Below, piece after piece: positions 1 to 7,346 of a stretch of 11,533 nucleotides of DNA. The first letter of the stretch is position 1. Each line of letters opens with the position of its first letter. The position numbers and the translations under genes were made by a program. This DNA is from Bacteroidales bacterium UBA3824. Its GTDB lineage: Bacteria; Bacteroidota; Bacteroidia; Bacteroidales; UBA3824. A model generated the notes under the pieces. The model saw only the letters and a program-made list of their open reading frames with translations, had not been told where the DNA came from and ran no database searches. Location: positions 1 to 11,533 of the forward strand of contig DGIK01000194.1 in NCBI GenBank assembly GCA_002393195.1. Reading direction: 5' to 3'.

Positions 1-22
1 ACGCAAAATTTTGCGTCTCTAC
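1..22. repeat. Extragenic palindrome, cut by the window edge
   Basis: Positions 1-16 are a perfect palindrome (ACGCAAAATTTTGCGT) followed by CTCTAC. The matching GTAGAG half on the left would lie just outside the window, so this is probably one end of a longer inverted repeat. Its CTA at 19-21 supplies the TAG stop of the minus-strand gene, so on that strand the palindrome sits directly at the 3' end and may act as a transcript end or an mRNA-stabilising hairpin. It does not resemble the GC-rich REPs around the transposase near 7.1-8.2 kb. The palindrome is seen directly; the function is inferred. Confidence 0.6.
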
Positions 23-1179
23 CGTTGCCGCCATCCGATTCTTGCGAGGCGCATGGTGGCCATCAGCAATATAGGATAAAACGCTGGATCATAGTGTTGT
101 GGTATTACTGGGGCAAAAATTAGCATTGCGCCTGTGATAACAGCCGTTACCTTATAATATGTAATCCAGAATTTTTTTTGCGACTTGACCGCCCACGCCG
201 CCACCACGTGAGTAGGCAACGCCCAGAGCAGGTTCATATTCCACGCCGTGACGGTGTGTTCGGTAAGGAACCACATCACCAAAAACAGCAGTCCAAACAT
301 ACCTAATATAAATAGCAACGCCTTGTCGCCGCCGGAATGGTAAGTATTGTTTTTGACCTCCTTGTAGGTAAACCACGCCCACACCGCAAATAATATCCAC
401 AGCAACAACGCGGGGCTTATGTACGTAAGGATGTCGGTGCGGCTCACCGGCTTGTCGGCACTTACCGCCACACCACTGCGGCTCACAAGCGGCACCTGCT
501 CGCCGTCGCGCACTATCATCGCCGCGTCCACAGTGTTGTACACATAATCGGGCAAAAACATCGCCGTAGAAGCCGTTGCCTTCTTGTCAACCGGCAGACC
601 CATCAGCAATGTAATGCCAAACCTAAACCACGGCATTTCGTCGATGCGCTCGTCGATGGCGTCGCGGAGGGTGAAGGAATAGGTGGTGTCGGGAATTATG
701 ATATTGTCGCCGCAAGCGTTGATGAGCACGTCGCGGATACGTGTGGCGCAATTGTCCTCGAGAAAATTGTACTTGTAATAGCGGTTTTTTTCCAACGAGT
801 TCCATTCGAGAAAATCAAACACAGCCTGCGCCTGCTCCGGCGTGAGATTGAGCAACTGCTCGCGCACTTCGCGTTTTTCGGAGATGTATTCCATGCAAAA
901 TATCCTGTAATCGTAGCCCGAAACGGCATAATCCAAGAAGCCACGCACGAATTTGAGCACAAACATCGGCTGATGATAATTGAATGTGCCGTAATTATAC
1001 ACCTTGTCTATCTTGCGCGACTTGGATTGCACCCTAAACGCGCTATGCCCAAAGGCAGCGTAAATTTCCTTGCCGTAAGCACAGGTCAAAATACTGATTT
1101 TCAGGTCGTTGCCTGAGTTTTGCGCCATAGTTGTCATACATTGCAACAGCAGCGCGACTATTATTATAAGATGTTTCAT
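19..1179 (-). CDS. DUF4105 (Lnb N-terminal-like) periplasmic/membrane protein
   Basis: The product is 386 residues. Residues 1-20 form a signal peptide ending in a Met-Ala-Gln motif. The exported domain (about 25-235) has features of the DUF4105/Lnb_N family of Bacteroidota: a GHSAFRV segment (44-50), a Thr-Pro-Glu-Gln helix (113-116), and a conserved YNFLEDNCATRIRD block (137-150). The separated His45 and Cys144 suggest a papain-like or NlpC-like pair, but catalysis is not shown. The C-terminal half is hydrophobic, with segments at about 251-271, 287-304, 314-331 and 338-358 and a weaker one at 366-378. It is therefore likely anchored in the inner membrane with its N-terminal domain in the periplasm. 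The ATG at 1177-1179 is chosen because the signal peptide starts there. The gene is transcribed divergently from the porP-like gene. The family has no well-defined reaction, so only localisation and family can be stated. Confidence 0.85.
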   Translation of the reverse strand: MKHLIIIVALLLQCMTTMAQNSGNDLKISILTCAYGKEIYAAFGHSAFRVQSKSRKIDKVYNYGTFNYHQPMFVLKFVRGFLDYAVSGYDYRIFCMEYISEKREVREQLLNLTPEQAQAVFDFLEWNSLEKNRYYKYNFLEDNCATRIRDVLINACGDNIIIPDTTYSFTLRDAIDERIDEMPWFRFGITLLMGLPVDKKATASTAMFLPDYVYNTVDAAMIVRDGEQVPLVSRSGVAVSADKPVSRTDILTYISPALLLWILFAVWAWFTYKEVKNNTYHSGGDKALLFILGMFGLLFLVMWFLTEHTVTAWNMNLLWALPTHVVAAWAVKSQKKFWITYYKVTAVITGAMLIFAPVIPQHYDPAFYPILLMATMRLARIGWRQR

Positions 1180-1230
1180 AATTGTAATTTCGTTTCAGGG
1201 TGTAAAACTAATTTTTATTTTTCACAATCG

Positions 1231-1263
1231 TGTAATTTTTTGTAATTTTTTTTTGTAATTTTG
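1231..1263 (+). promoter_or_regulatory. Candidate promoter of the porP-gldJ pair
   Basis: TAATTTTG at 1256-1263 fits the Bacteroidota -7 form TAnnTTTG and lies 29 bases before the ATG at 1293. It sits in an AT-rich stretch where TGTAATTTTT occurs at 1231-1240 and 1241-1250 and again in part at 1254-1262. No good TTG box is visible at the expected distance upstream, so the call rests on the -7 box and its position between divergent genes. Confidence 0.4.
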
Positions 1264-1292
1264 CGTTTTTAAAAAGAGAAGCATCCGATACC

Positions 1293-2261
1293 ATGTTGAA
1301 ACATGTAACAATACTGCTTTTGACGTGCCTATTGTACAGCGCGTCGAGTGCCCAGGAATACAATTTTGCACAATATTACCTGGACAAGCTCGGCATATCG
1401 CCAGCCTTTGTGTCGGTGGGCGACTACAACGAGGTAGGCTTTGCAATACGCAGCCAATGGCCCGGCGTGGACGGCGGCTACAAAATCTACATGGCAGAAT
1501 ACCAACAGAAGCTCCCGACGTATTCGAGCGGCATCGGCATGAGGATATACGGCGATTATGGCGGACAGAGCGCATTCTCCACCACCTGCGCCGACCTGCT
1601 CTACGGCTACGACTTCGGCATCACCGACCGTATAAAATGCAGCTTCGGGCTGTCGGCGGGATTCATAGGACGATTCGTCAGGCAGGAAAACATGGTCTAT
1701 TACTCGATGATAGACCCCGCCACCGGCAACATAGGCGGCGCAACGGAGATGCTGCCTGCCGACGCATACAGAAGCCTGACATTCAGCACCGGCTTTGCGG
1801 TGTACACCAAGGAGACCATGTTGGCAATCGGGCTACACCGCCTCGCCAACATGGTGATAAGCGGCGACGGCAACTACTCGCCGTCCGTGATCGCCGTCCT
1901 GATAAACCACAAGTTTAAGATAGGCGGCACGGAGCACAAGCTGGAGCAGTTTATAGTGCCGACATTGTGCTACACCCACTCCAGATACGCCAATATGATA
2001 ATGCCCGGCGTGTATTATTCGGGCTACCGACTGCTGCTCTCGCTCGCCTACCGCATGGAAAAGGCAGACAAGATGGCGTCGTCGGTGGTGATGGGCGCAG
2101 GATTCGACTTCGGAAAAGTGGAACTAAGCATAGGCCACGAACTCGAAACATCGTCGGTCTTGAGGCAAACTTGCGGCTCATACGAAGTGGGAATTAAGTA
2201 CAAATTTGAAAAATCAGAAAAAAATCGTAGTGGCAAAACAATATTATGCCCTGCTTTTTAG
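1293..2261 (+). CDS. PorP/SprF-family type IX secretion outer-membrane protein
   Basis: The product is 322 residues. Residues 1-20 are a signal peptide with an Ala-Ser-Ser-Ala site before Gln21, as is usual in Bacteroidota. The mature protein opens with FAQYYLDKLGISPAFVS (25-41), matching the family pattern of a Phe-Ser-Gln-Tyr-like start and an Asn/Ser-Pro-Ala turn. It then has a RSQWPG-like segment near residue 53, an alternating GIGMRIYGDYGG strand, and a STTCADLLYGYDF region typical of the predicted beta-barrel. The length fits the family (about 300-350). PorP/SprF proteins take part in T9SS function, and several members help secrete or anchor a partner protein encoded next to them. The gene lies 38 bases upstream of gldJ on the same strand, so the two are probably co-transcribed. 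Bacteroidota genomes often carry several paralogues, so I assign the family and not the exact orthologue. Confidence 0.82.
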   Translation: MLKHVTILLLTCLLYSASSAQEYNFAQYYLDKLGISPAFVSVGDYNEVGFAIRSQWPGVDGGYKIYMAEYQQKLPTYSSGIGMRIYGDYGGQSAFSTTCADLLYGYDFGITDRIKCSFGLSAGFIGRFVRQENMVYYSMIDPATGNIGGATEMLPADAYRSLTFSTGFAVYTKETMLAIGLHRLANMVISGDGNYSPSVIAVLINHKFKIGGTEHKLEQFIVPTLCYTHSRYANMIMPGVYYSGYRLLLSLAYRMEKADKMASSVVMGAGFDFGKVELSIGHELETSSVLRQTCGSYEVGIKYKFEKSEKNRSGKTILCPAF

Positions 2262-2299
2262 TTATTAATAGTAAAAATTGTTTAAAAACTCAATCCAAT

Positions 2300-3847
2300 A
2301 TGAAAGCACTATTTAAAATAATTTTGTTAGCGTGCTTGGTATCAGGGAGTTCGCTGATGATGACATCCTGCGGCCCCAAGATCCAACCGCGTAAAGGCGC
2401 GTCCGGCAAGACAGGATGGGCTTACAACGACCCGAAGATGGGCGGATTTGAGGTTGCAGAGTACGTTGAACAGGAAACTGGCCCCGGTCTGGTGCTCATA
2501 GAAGGCGGTACATTCACGATGGGTAGCGTAGAACAGGACGTCATGTACGACTGGAACTCAATGCGCAAGCGTGTTACCGTGTCATCTTTCTATATGGACG
2601 AGACCGAAATCTCCAACGTGGACTACCGCGAGTACCTCAACTGGATTTACAAGGTATATTTCGACGAGTATCCCGACCTGTACTTCAAGAGTCTGCCCGA
2701 CACCCTCTGCTGGCGTAGGCGATTGGCGTACAACGAGCCTTACGTCATGTTTTATTTCCGCCACCCCGCCTACAACGACTATCCAGCCGTGGGTGTAAGC
2801 TGGGACCAGGCTTACGATTACTGCCTCTGGCGTACCGACCGTGTCAACGAGAAGGCTCTCATCGACTACGGCATCCTCGAGTACGACCCCGAGCAGAAAG
2901 GCTCCAACAACTTCAACACCGACGCATACGTGGCTGGCAAGTACATCGGTACTGTAAGGCGCAACATACCCTCGCCTTCGTCGCCCGACGGCGAGCGTCC
3001 CGCAAAGTGGGAGGACGGTATATTGCTCCCGTCGTATAGGCTCCCCACCGAGGCAGAATGGGAATATGCAGCTCTCGCCCTCATCGGCAACGCTCAAACT
3101 TCCCCCGAACGTATCGTCAACCAAAGACTCTACCCCTGGAACGGCCACTACGTTCGTAACGAGGAAAAAGCCAACCGTGGTCTCTTCCGTGCCAACGTTC
3201 AGCGTGGTCGAGGCGACCTTATGGGTGTGGCTGGTTACTTGAACGATAACGCCGCACCGACAGCACCGGTTGACAGCTACTGGCCCAACGACTACGGCCT
3301 CTACTGTATGGCTGGTAATGTAAATGAATGGGTATTGGACGTTTACCGTAATTTCACCAACCAAGACGTTGAGGAGTTCAATCCCTTCCGTGGTAACGTA
3401 TTCCAGGTGCTCGACATGGACGCCAACAACGAATACATCCTCGACGACACCACCGGTCGTCTCAAATACCGCAATATGACCGATGAGGAAAGTGCCGACC
3501 GTGTCAACTATCAGACCGCCGACAATATCAACTACAAGGACGGTGACCAGAAATCACTCATCGACAAGACTGCCTGGTCCAACGGTGCAGAAGACGAAGG
3601 CGGCTCTGATGACATCGGCTCCGAGCGTATGTACCACAACAAGGGCACAGAAGACAATCCTATGTCGTCTCTCGTAAACGACCGTGTAAGGGTTTACAAG
3701 GGCGGCGGCTGGCGCGACCGCATCTACTGGATGGTACCCGGCACAAGGAGATTCTTGCAGCAAGACCGCAGCGCCGACGACCTTGGCTTCCGCTGCGCCA
3801 TGATCCGCGTAGGTAGCCCGAGCGGTGTATCCGGCAAGAAAAAATAA
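2300..3847 (+). CDS. gldJ: GldJ-like T9SS/gliding lipoprotein with FGE-sulfatase fold
   Basis: The product is 515 residues. A lipoprotein signal ends in Met-Thr-Ser-Cys, making Cys24 the lipidated residue. TGWAYNDPKMGGFEV (38-52) and GPGLVLIEGGTFTMGS (61-76) follow. The body has the formylglycine-generating-enzyme fold: FYMDETEISNVDYREYL (97-113), HPAYNDYPAVGVSWDQA (155-171), YRLPTEAEWEYAA (246-258), NDYGLYCMAGNVNEW (330-344), VYKGGGWRDR (465-474) and GFRCA (496-500). The WRTDRVNEK motif (177-185) and the long insert after GNVNEW, ending before RVYKGGG, match GldJ better than its paralogue GldK. GldJ is an outer-membrane lipoprotein required for gliding and for T9SS stability in Flavobacterium. 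The ATG at 2300 is chosen over an in-frame ATG at 2246 because it begins the signal peptide and the earlier one overlaps the upstream gene. The gldK-gldN genes are not present downstream; a terminator closes the pair. Confidence 0.83.
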   Translation: MKALFKIILLACLVSGSSLMMTSCGPKIQPRKGASGKTGWAYNDPKMGGFEVAEYVEQETGPGLVLIEGGTFTMGSVEQDVMYDWNSMRKRVTVSSFYMDETEISNVDYREYLNWIYKVYFDEYPDLYFKSLPDTLCWRRRLAYNEPYVMFYFRHPAYNDYPAVGVSWDQAYDYCLWRTDRVNEKALIDYGILEYDPEQKGSNNFNTDAYVAGKYIGTVRRNIPSPSSPDGERPAKWEDGILLPSYRLPTEAEWEYAALALIGNAQTSPERIVNQRLYPWNGHYVRNEEKANRGLFRANVQRGRGDLMGVAGYLNDNAAPTAPVDSYWPNDYGLYCMAGNVNEWVLDVYRNFTNQDVEEFNPFRGNVFQVLDMDANNEYILDDTTGRLKYRNMTDEESADRVNYQTADNINYKDGDQKSLIDKTAWSNGAEDEGGSDDIGSERMYHNKGTEDNPMSSLVNDRVRVYKGGGWRDRIYWMVPGTRRFLQQDRSADDLGFRCAMIRVGSPSGVSGKKK

Positions 3848-3873
3848 GAGTAAAGATTAGAGAGTAAAGATTA
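3848..3873. repeat. Short direct repeat after gldJ
   Basis: The 12-base word GAGTAAAGATTA occurs at 3848-3859 and again at 3862-3873, with a 14-base period, directly after the gldJ stop codon. No function is evident; it may be a slippage product. Confidence 0.5.
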
Positions 3874-3883
3874 AAGTACATAA

Positions 3884-3923
3884 AAAATCCGCGTTGTCAG
3901 AAAAGATGACGCGGATTTTTTTT
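3884..3923 (+). terminator. Rho-independent terminator of the porP-gldJ unit
   Basis: The arms at 3884-3898 (AAAATCCGCGTTGTC) and 3905-3919 (GATGACGCGGATTTT) pair over 15 positions as RNA, with two G-U pairs, around a six-base loop AGAAAA. A run of eight T follows (3916-3923). The A-run on the left arm means it could also work on the minus strand. It separates gldJ from the restriction locus. Confidence 0.85.
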
Positions 3924-3956
3924 GTTGTGTTTATGGAAAAACAATGAAAATTTCAT

Positions 3957-3964
3957 TATCTTTG
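3957..3964 (+). promoter_or_regulatory. Candidate -7 promoter box for hsdM-hsdS
   Basis: TATCTTTG fits TAnnTTTG exactly. It lies 16 bases before the ATG at 3981, which would leave a very short leader. The region about 20 bases upstream (TATGG, 3932-3936) is a poor match to the TTG box. A second match, TACATTTG at 3973-3980, directly abuts the ATG and is unlikely to serve this start. Confidence 0.4.
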
Positions 3965-3980
3965 TGGCAACTTACATTTG

Positions 3981-5819
3981 ATGAACAACAAAAGCAAATA
4001 CACCCTTGCGCGACTTGTAGATGATGCCGACAACCTCGCCTCTAATTTCAAGAGTTATATCGGCGATTTTTCCGAAAATGTGCAAAACATCATCAAAAAC
4101 CTTGAATTTGAAAAGGAAATCGACAAGATGGACAAGCACGACCGCTTGTACGCTGTTGTAAAGGCGTTTAGCGAGATCGACCTCGACCCTTCTAAGATTG
4201 ACAACATGACAATGGGATATATCTTTGAGGAGTTAATACGAAAATTCTCTGAAAATGCCGAGGCGGGCGACCATTACACCGGACGCGACATCATCAAGCT
4301 TATGGTGTCGGTGCTCACTGCCGAAGGCTGCGACGATATTTTCGACAATGCCAAGGTAATCACCATTCTCGACCAAGCCTCGGGAACGGGCGGAATGCTC
4401 TCTATTGCAAATAGTTACATCAAACGCATGAACCCATCGGCAGACATCCGTCTCTTTTCGCAGGAAATCAATCCCGAATCTTACGCCATGTGCTTTGCCG
4501 AGATGCTTATCCGTGGTCAAAACGCCGACAATATCCGTCTGCAAGACTCAATGAAAATGGATTGTTTTCCCGATACCAAAATGCGTTTTGTGATAGAAAA
4601 TCCGCCATTTGGCACGGCGTGGGGCGGCAAAGATGCGGCAGAAGGCTGCGAAAATGCTGTTAATGCCGAAGTAAAAAAAGGTAGTTCGGGACGTTTCCCA
4701 GCCGGTGCGCCGGGCACGGGCGATATGCAGTTGCTCTTTGTTCAGTCGGCATTAGACAAACTCGACGACACCTGCGGACGGTGCGCAATCATCGAAAACG
4801 GTTCGCCGCTATTTACCGGCGGCACATCGTCGGGCGAATCGCAGATAAGGCGGTGGCTGTTGCAAAACGACTATTTGGAAGCCATCATACAGCTCTCTAC
4901 CGATATGTTTTATAATACCGGCATTGCCACATACATCTGGATTCTGTCGAAATGCAAATCCGAAAAACGCAAGGGCAAGGTGCAGCTGATAGACGCGTCG
5001 GGATTCAAACACGCCCTGCGCAAATCGTTGGGCAACAAGCGAAACGAAATTTCGCCCGACGACCGCAAGGCTATCACCAAATTGTATTCCGACTTTGAGG
5101 AAAACGAATTTTGCCAGATACACTCCAACGAGGACTTCATGTATCGCGAATATTCAGTAATGCAGCCATTGCAGCGCAGTTACGCCATCACTGACGAGCG
5201 CATTGCCAACATGATTTCGTCCGGTGCGCTCTCCGCTCTGTACGACGAGGCAAAGGTGGCTGAACTCGAAGGCAAAGAAGAACTTTCGGGCAAGGAAAAA
5301 GACCGCCTCGATAGTTACGCAGCCAGCAAGCCGGTGTATGATTCAATTATCGAAACCCTCAACAACGCCGTTTCCGACAAGGTTTACAACAATCCCAAAA
5401 CCTTCGTCCCGGTATTGGCAAAACTTATCGCCGACAAATACAACGGCAAAGACCTCGCAAAATTTGTAGAAAAAGTGGCCAAAGGCCTCTCCAAGATGGA
5501 CAAAAACGCCGACATTCAACGCGACAAAGCCGGCAACATCATCTACGACCCCGACAGCAAGGACATCGAAATTGTGCCTTATAAAACCAATATCGACGAC
5601 TATATGAAGGCGGAAGTATTGCCGCACGTGCCCGACGCCAAATATTTCTTTGAGGAAGACCTCTCCAAAAAAAAACCCGTCATCAAAACCGGCGCAGAAA
5701 TCCCCTTCACCCGCTATTTCTACAAATACCAAGAGCCAACCCCATCCGATGAACTTCAAAAACAATTTTTGGATTTGGAAAAATCGGTAAATGAAAGGAT
5801 TGAAAAATTGTTTAACTAA
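3981..5819 (+). CDS. hsdM: Type I restriction-modification DNA methyltransferase subunit HsdM, N-terminally short
   Basis: The product is 612 residues. HsdM transfers methyl groups from S-adenosylmethionine to adenine in the site chosen by HsdS. Visible motifs are MGYIFEELIRKFSE (78-91), the AGDHYTGRDI segment (95-104) that is usually HFTPR-like, the SAM-binding DQASGTGGM (131-139) and the catalytic NPPF (207-210). The tail EIPFTRYFYKYQEP and a final coiled segment match the HsdM subclass that begins with a helical FIW...ADLLRG-type region of about 100-120 residues. Here that region is absent: the protein starts with MNNKSKYTLARLVDDADNLA, which aligns with the interior of longer homologues. 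Upstream in frame there is a TGA at 3945-3947 and no homologous coding sequence. I use ATG 3981; an in-frame TTG at 3978 is less likely. hsdS follows after 14 bases. The methyltransferase core is complete, but assembly or DNA clamping may be impaired. Confidence 0.88.
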   Translation: MNNKSKYTLARLVDDADNLASNFKSYIGDFSENVQNIIKNLEFEKEIDKMDKHDRLYAVVKAFSEIDLDPSKIDNMTMGYIFEELIRKFSENAEAGDHYTGRDIIKLMVSVLTAEGCDDIFDNAKVITILDQASGTGGMLSIANSYIKRMNPSADIRLFSQEINPESYAMCFAEMLIRGQNADNIRLQDSMKMDCFPDTKMRFVIENPPFGTAWGGKDAAEGCENAVNAEVKKGSSGRFPAGAPGTGDMQLLFVQSALDKLDDTCGRCAIIENGSPLFTGGTSSGESQIRRWLLQNDYLEAIIQLSTDMFYNTGIATYIWILSKCKSEKRKGKVQLIDASGFKHALRKSLGNKRNEISPDDRKAITKLYSDFEENEFCQIHSNEDFMYREYSVMQPLQRSYAITDERIANMISSGALSALYDEAKVAELEGKEELSGKEKDRLDSYAASKPVYDSIIETLNNAVSDKVYNNPKTFVPVLAKLIADKYNGKDLAKFVEKVAKGLSKMDKNADIQRDKAGNIIYDPDSKDIEIVPYKTNIDDYMKAEVLPHVPDAKYFFEEDLSKKKPVIKTGAEIPFTRYFYKYQEPTPSDELQKQFLDLEKSVNERIEKLFN

Positions 5820-5833
5820 TTATCAGAAACACT

Positions 5834-7078
5834 ATGAAAAACTCTAACATACAATGGATTGGCGAGATTTCTAATGATTGGGAGGTTGTGAGATTTAAGT
5901 ATCTGCATAATGGATTAAACACGGGAGAATCAATTGATAAACAATATTGGACTTCTGACACAGAAAAAAGTTTTTTTTATACGGCAGGAATAGAACCAAT
6001 ACATTCAACATATTCAAAATTTCCAAAATGGAAATATACAAAGGCAAATGATATTTTGCTGGCTCGAAATGGTACGCCTTATGTGTATTTCCCTTACCTT
6101 AATGCATTGTATTCTGACCATATAATAAGGGCAGATATAAAAGGAGAATTTGACAAAAGATTTATTCGTTATTCATTGCAACAAAGCATTGCTTCTGTTG
6201 TGGTTGATACTGTTAGTATTCCAACTTGGTCTGCATCACTTTGGAATGAGCAATCAATTCCTCTTCCTCCCCTCGCCACCCAAACCTTGATAGCCGACTA
6301 TCTCGACGCGAAATGTTCGGAGATAGACGGTTTGATTGCGGATATTAACAAACAGATTGAAACCCTCAACGAGTTGAAAAAATCTACTATCACAGAGGCT
6401 GTTACAAAAGGTTTGAACAAAAATGCAAAACTCAAAGACAGCGGTATTCAGTGGATTGGAATGATTCCGGAAGGGTGGAGTGTGACGAAAGGTAAATATA
6501 TGTTTGCTCAAAGAAATGAAAGAGGGAATAATATCAAATTACAATTATTAACTCCTTCCCAAAAATATGGTGTCATACCGCAATCTGAATATGAAAAAAT
6601 TAGCGGCATGACAGCGGTAAAATTGAACGAAAAAACAGACCTGAATTTATTAAAAACTATTCACGTAGGGGATTATTGTATTAGTTTACGTAGTTTTCAA
6701 GGCGGATTTGAATACTCTAAAAATGAAGGTGTTTGTTCTCCGGCTTATCAAATATTCTATGCAATTACAACAATAAATAAGATATATTATAGATACTTGT
6801 TTAAAACCTCTGTATTTATTGACAAAATGAACTCTTTTACATTAAGTTTAAGAGATGGGAAAAATATTGCATTTTCAGATTTTGGGAATACTTATATCCC
6901 TATCCCCCCTCTCACCGAACAGCACGCCATCGCGACGTATTTGGATACGAAATGTACGGAATTTGACAGCATCATCAGCGACAAGCAAAAGCAAATCAGC
7001 ACGTTGGAGGCATACAAAAAATCATTGATTTACGAATATGTGACGGGGAAAAACGTCCCGCCCGTAATTGATAATTAG
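5834..7078 (+). CDS. hsdS: Type I restriction-modification specificity subunit HsdS
   Basis: The product is 414 residues with the usual two-fold internal repeat. Target-recognition domain 1 (about 1-143) opens with NIQWIGEISNDWEV. A conserved helical spacer (about 144-200) holds PLPPLATQTLIADYLDAKCSEID and a coiled coil. Domain 2 (about 204-355) opens with the matching GIQWIGMIPEGWSV, and a second conserved helix (about 356-405) holds PIPPLTEQHAIATYLDTKCTEFD. Each recognition domain reads one half of a split target and the helices set the spacing; HsdS also holds the HsdM subunits. The recognition domains are visibly more AT-rich and use more AGA, ATA and TTA codons than the conserved helices, which fits exchange of these domains by recombination. 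It is translationally close to hsdM (14-base gap). The target sequence cannot be predicted from the window. Confidence 0.9.
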   Translation: MKNSNIQWIGEISNDWEVVRFKYLHNGLNTGESIDKQYWTSDTEKSFFYTAGIEPIHSTYSKFPKWKYTKANDILLARNGTPYVYFPYLNALYSDHIIRADIKGEFDKRFIRYSLQQSIASVVVDTVSIPTWSASLWNEQSIPLPPLATQTLIADYLDAKCSEIDGLIADINKQIETLNELKKSTITEAVTKGLNKNAKLKDSGIQWIGMIPEGWSVTKGKYMFAQRNERGNNIKLQLLTPSQKYGVIPQSEYEKISGMTAVKLNEKTDLNLLKTIHVGDYCISLRSFQGGFEYSKNEGVCSPAYQIFYAITTINKIYYRYLFKTSVFIDKMNSFTLSLRDGKNIAFSDFGNTYIPIPPLTEQHAIATYLDTKCTEFDSIISDKQKQISTLEAYKKSLIYEYVTGKNVPPVIDN

Positions 7079-7095
7079 AATAAAAATTGAATTTT

Positions 7096-7125
7096 ACGGG
7101 GCGTGACGGGGCGTGACGGGCGTGA
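7096..7125. repeat. Short tandem repeat ACGGGGCGTG
   Basis: Ten-base units ACGGGGCGTG lie at 7096-7105 and 7106-7115, followed by a nine-base version (7116-7124) that lacks one G. The array runs directly into the first REP palindrome, whose GGGCGG start resembles the unit, so it probably grew from the REP edge. Confidence 0.75.
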
Positions 7126-7149
7126 CGGGCGGACACGCAGGTCCGCCCC
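7126..7149 (+). repeat. REP palindrome, left copy
   Basis: The core is GGGCGGAC (7127-7134), a six-base loop ACGCAG, and GTCCGCCC (7141-7148): an eight-base perfect stem. The 24 bases at 7126-7149 are the exact reverse complement of 8121-8144. Confidence 0.85.
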
Positions 7150-7182
7150 AACAACGTCCGCCCCTATTGGAGAGGAGAAGAT

Positions 7183-7227
7183 AAGGAGAGGAAAGGGGAC
7201 GGCTTCGCCGTCCCCTTTCCTCTCCTT
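7183..7227. repeat. Long perfect hairpin, left copy
   Basis: A 21-base-pair perfect stem (7183-7203 with 7207-7227) closes on a three-base TTC loop. The loop-proximal core is GGACGGCTTCGCCGTCC. The outer left arm (7183-7199) is entirely purine and its partner entirely pyrimidine. It is followed by ATTTTATTTAT and GAATCCTGTTGGGGCG (7246-7261), features shared with the right-hand copy at 8042-8088. Because no T-run follows at once, a simple terminator is not the best reading, although it would be a strong RNA structure. Confidence 0.8.
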
Positions 7228-7291
7228 CCATTTTATTTATAACGGGAATCCTGTTGGGGCGTCACTTTCCATCTCCTTCTCCAATAAAAAA

Positions 7292-7322
7292 TTGCCACAA
7301 TCATTAAAAAAAATTATATTTG
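7292..7322 (+). promoter_or_regulatory. Promoter of the transposase gene
   Basis: TTG at 7292-7294 and TATATTTG at 7315-7322 are separated by 20 bases, an excellent fit to the Bacteroidota promoter (TTTG/TTG with TAnnTTTG). Transcription would start around 7329, leaving an A-rich leader of about 18 bases before the ATG at 7347. The in-frame TTG at 7320-7322 is therefore part of the promoter and not a start codon. Confidence 0.65.
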
Positions 7323-7346
7323 CATCCAACAAAAAAACATAAAGCG

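Noticed and set aside
2246..2299. Upstream in-frame ATG giving GldJ 18 more residues
   Set aside because: It would place charged and polar residues ahead of the lipoprotein signal and overlaps the end of the previous gene.
2582..3364. Minus-strand open frame of 260 codons within gldJ
   Set aside because: It is a shadow of gldJ; the plus-strand protein has clear family motifs throughout.
2300..3847. Assignment as GldK/PorK
   Set aside because: The WRTDRVNEK motif, the N-terminal TGW...GGF segment, and the long acidic insert before RVYKGGG fit GldJ better, and no porL/gldL follows.
7103..7342. Open frame of 79 codons upstream of the transposase
   Set aside because: It runs through the REP, hairpin and promoter; the composition follows the repeats and it resembles no protein.
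7320..7346. TTG start extending the transposase by nine residues
   Set aside because: The TTG is the last part of the TATATTTG promoter box, so it would not be in the mRNA.
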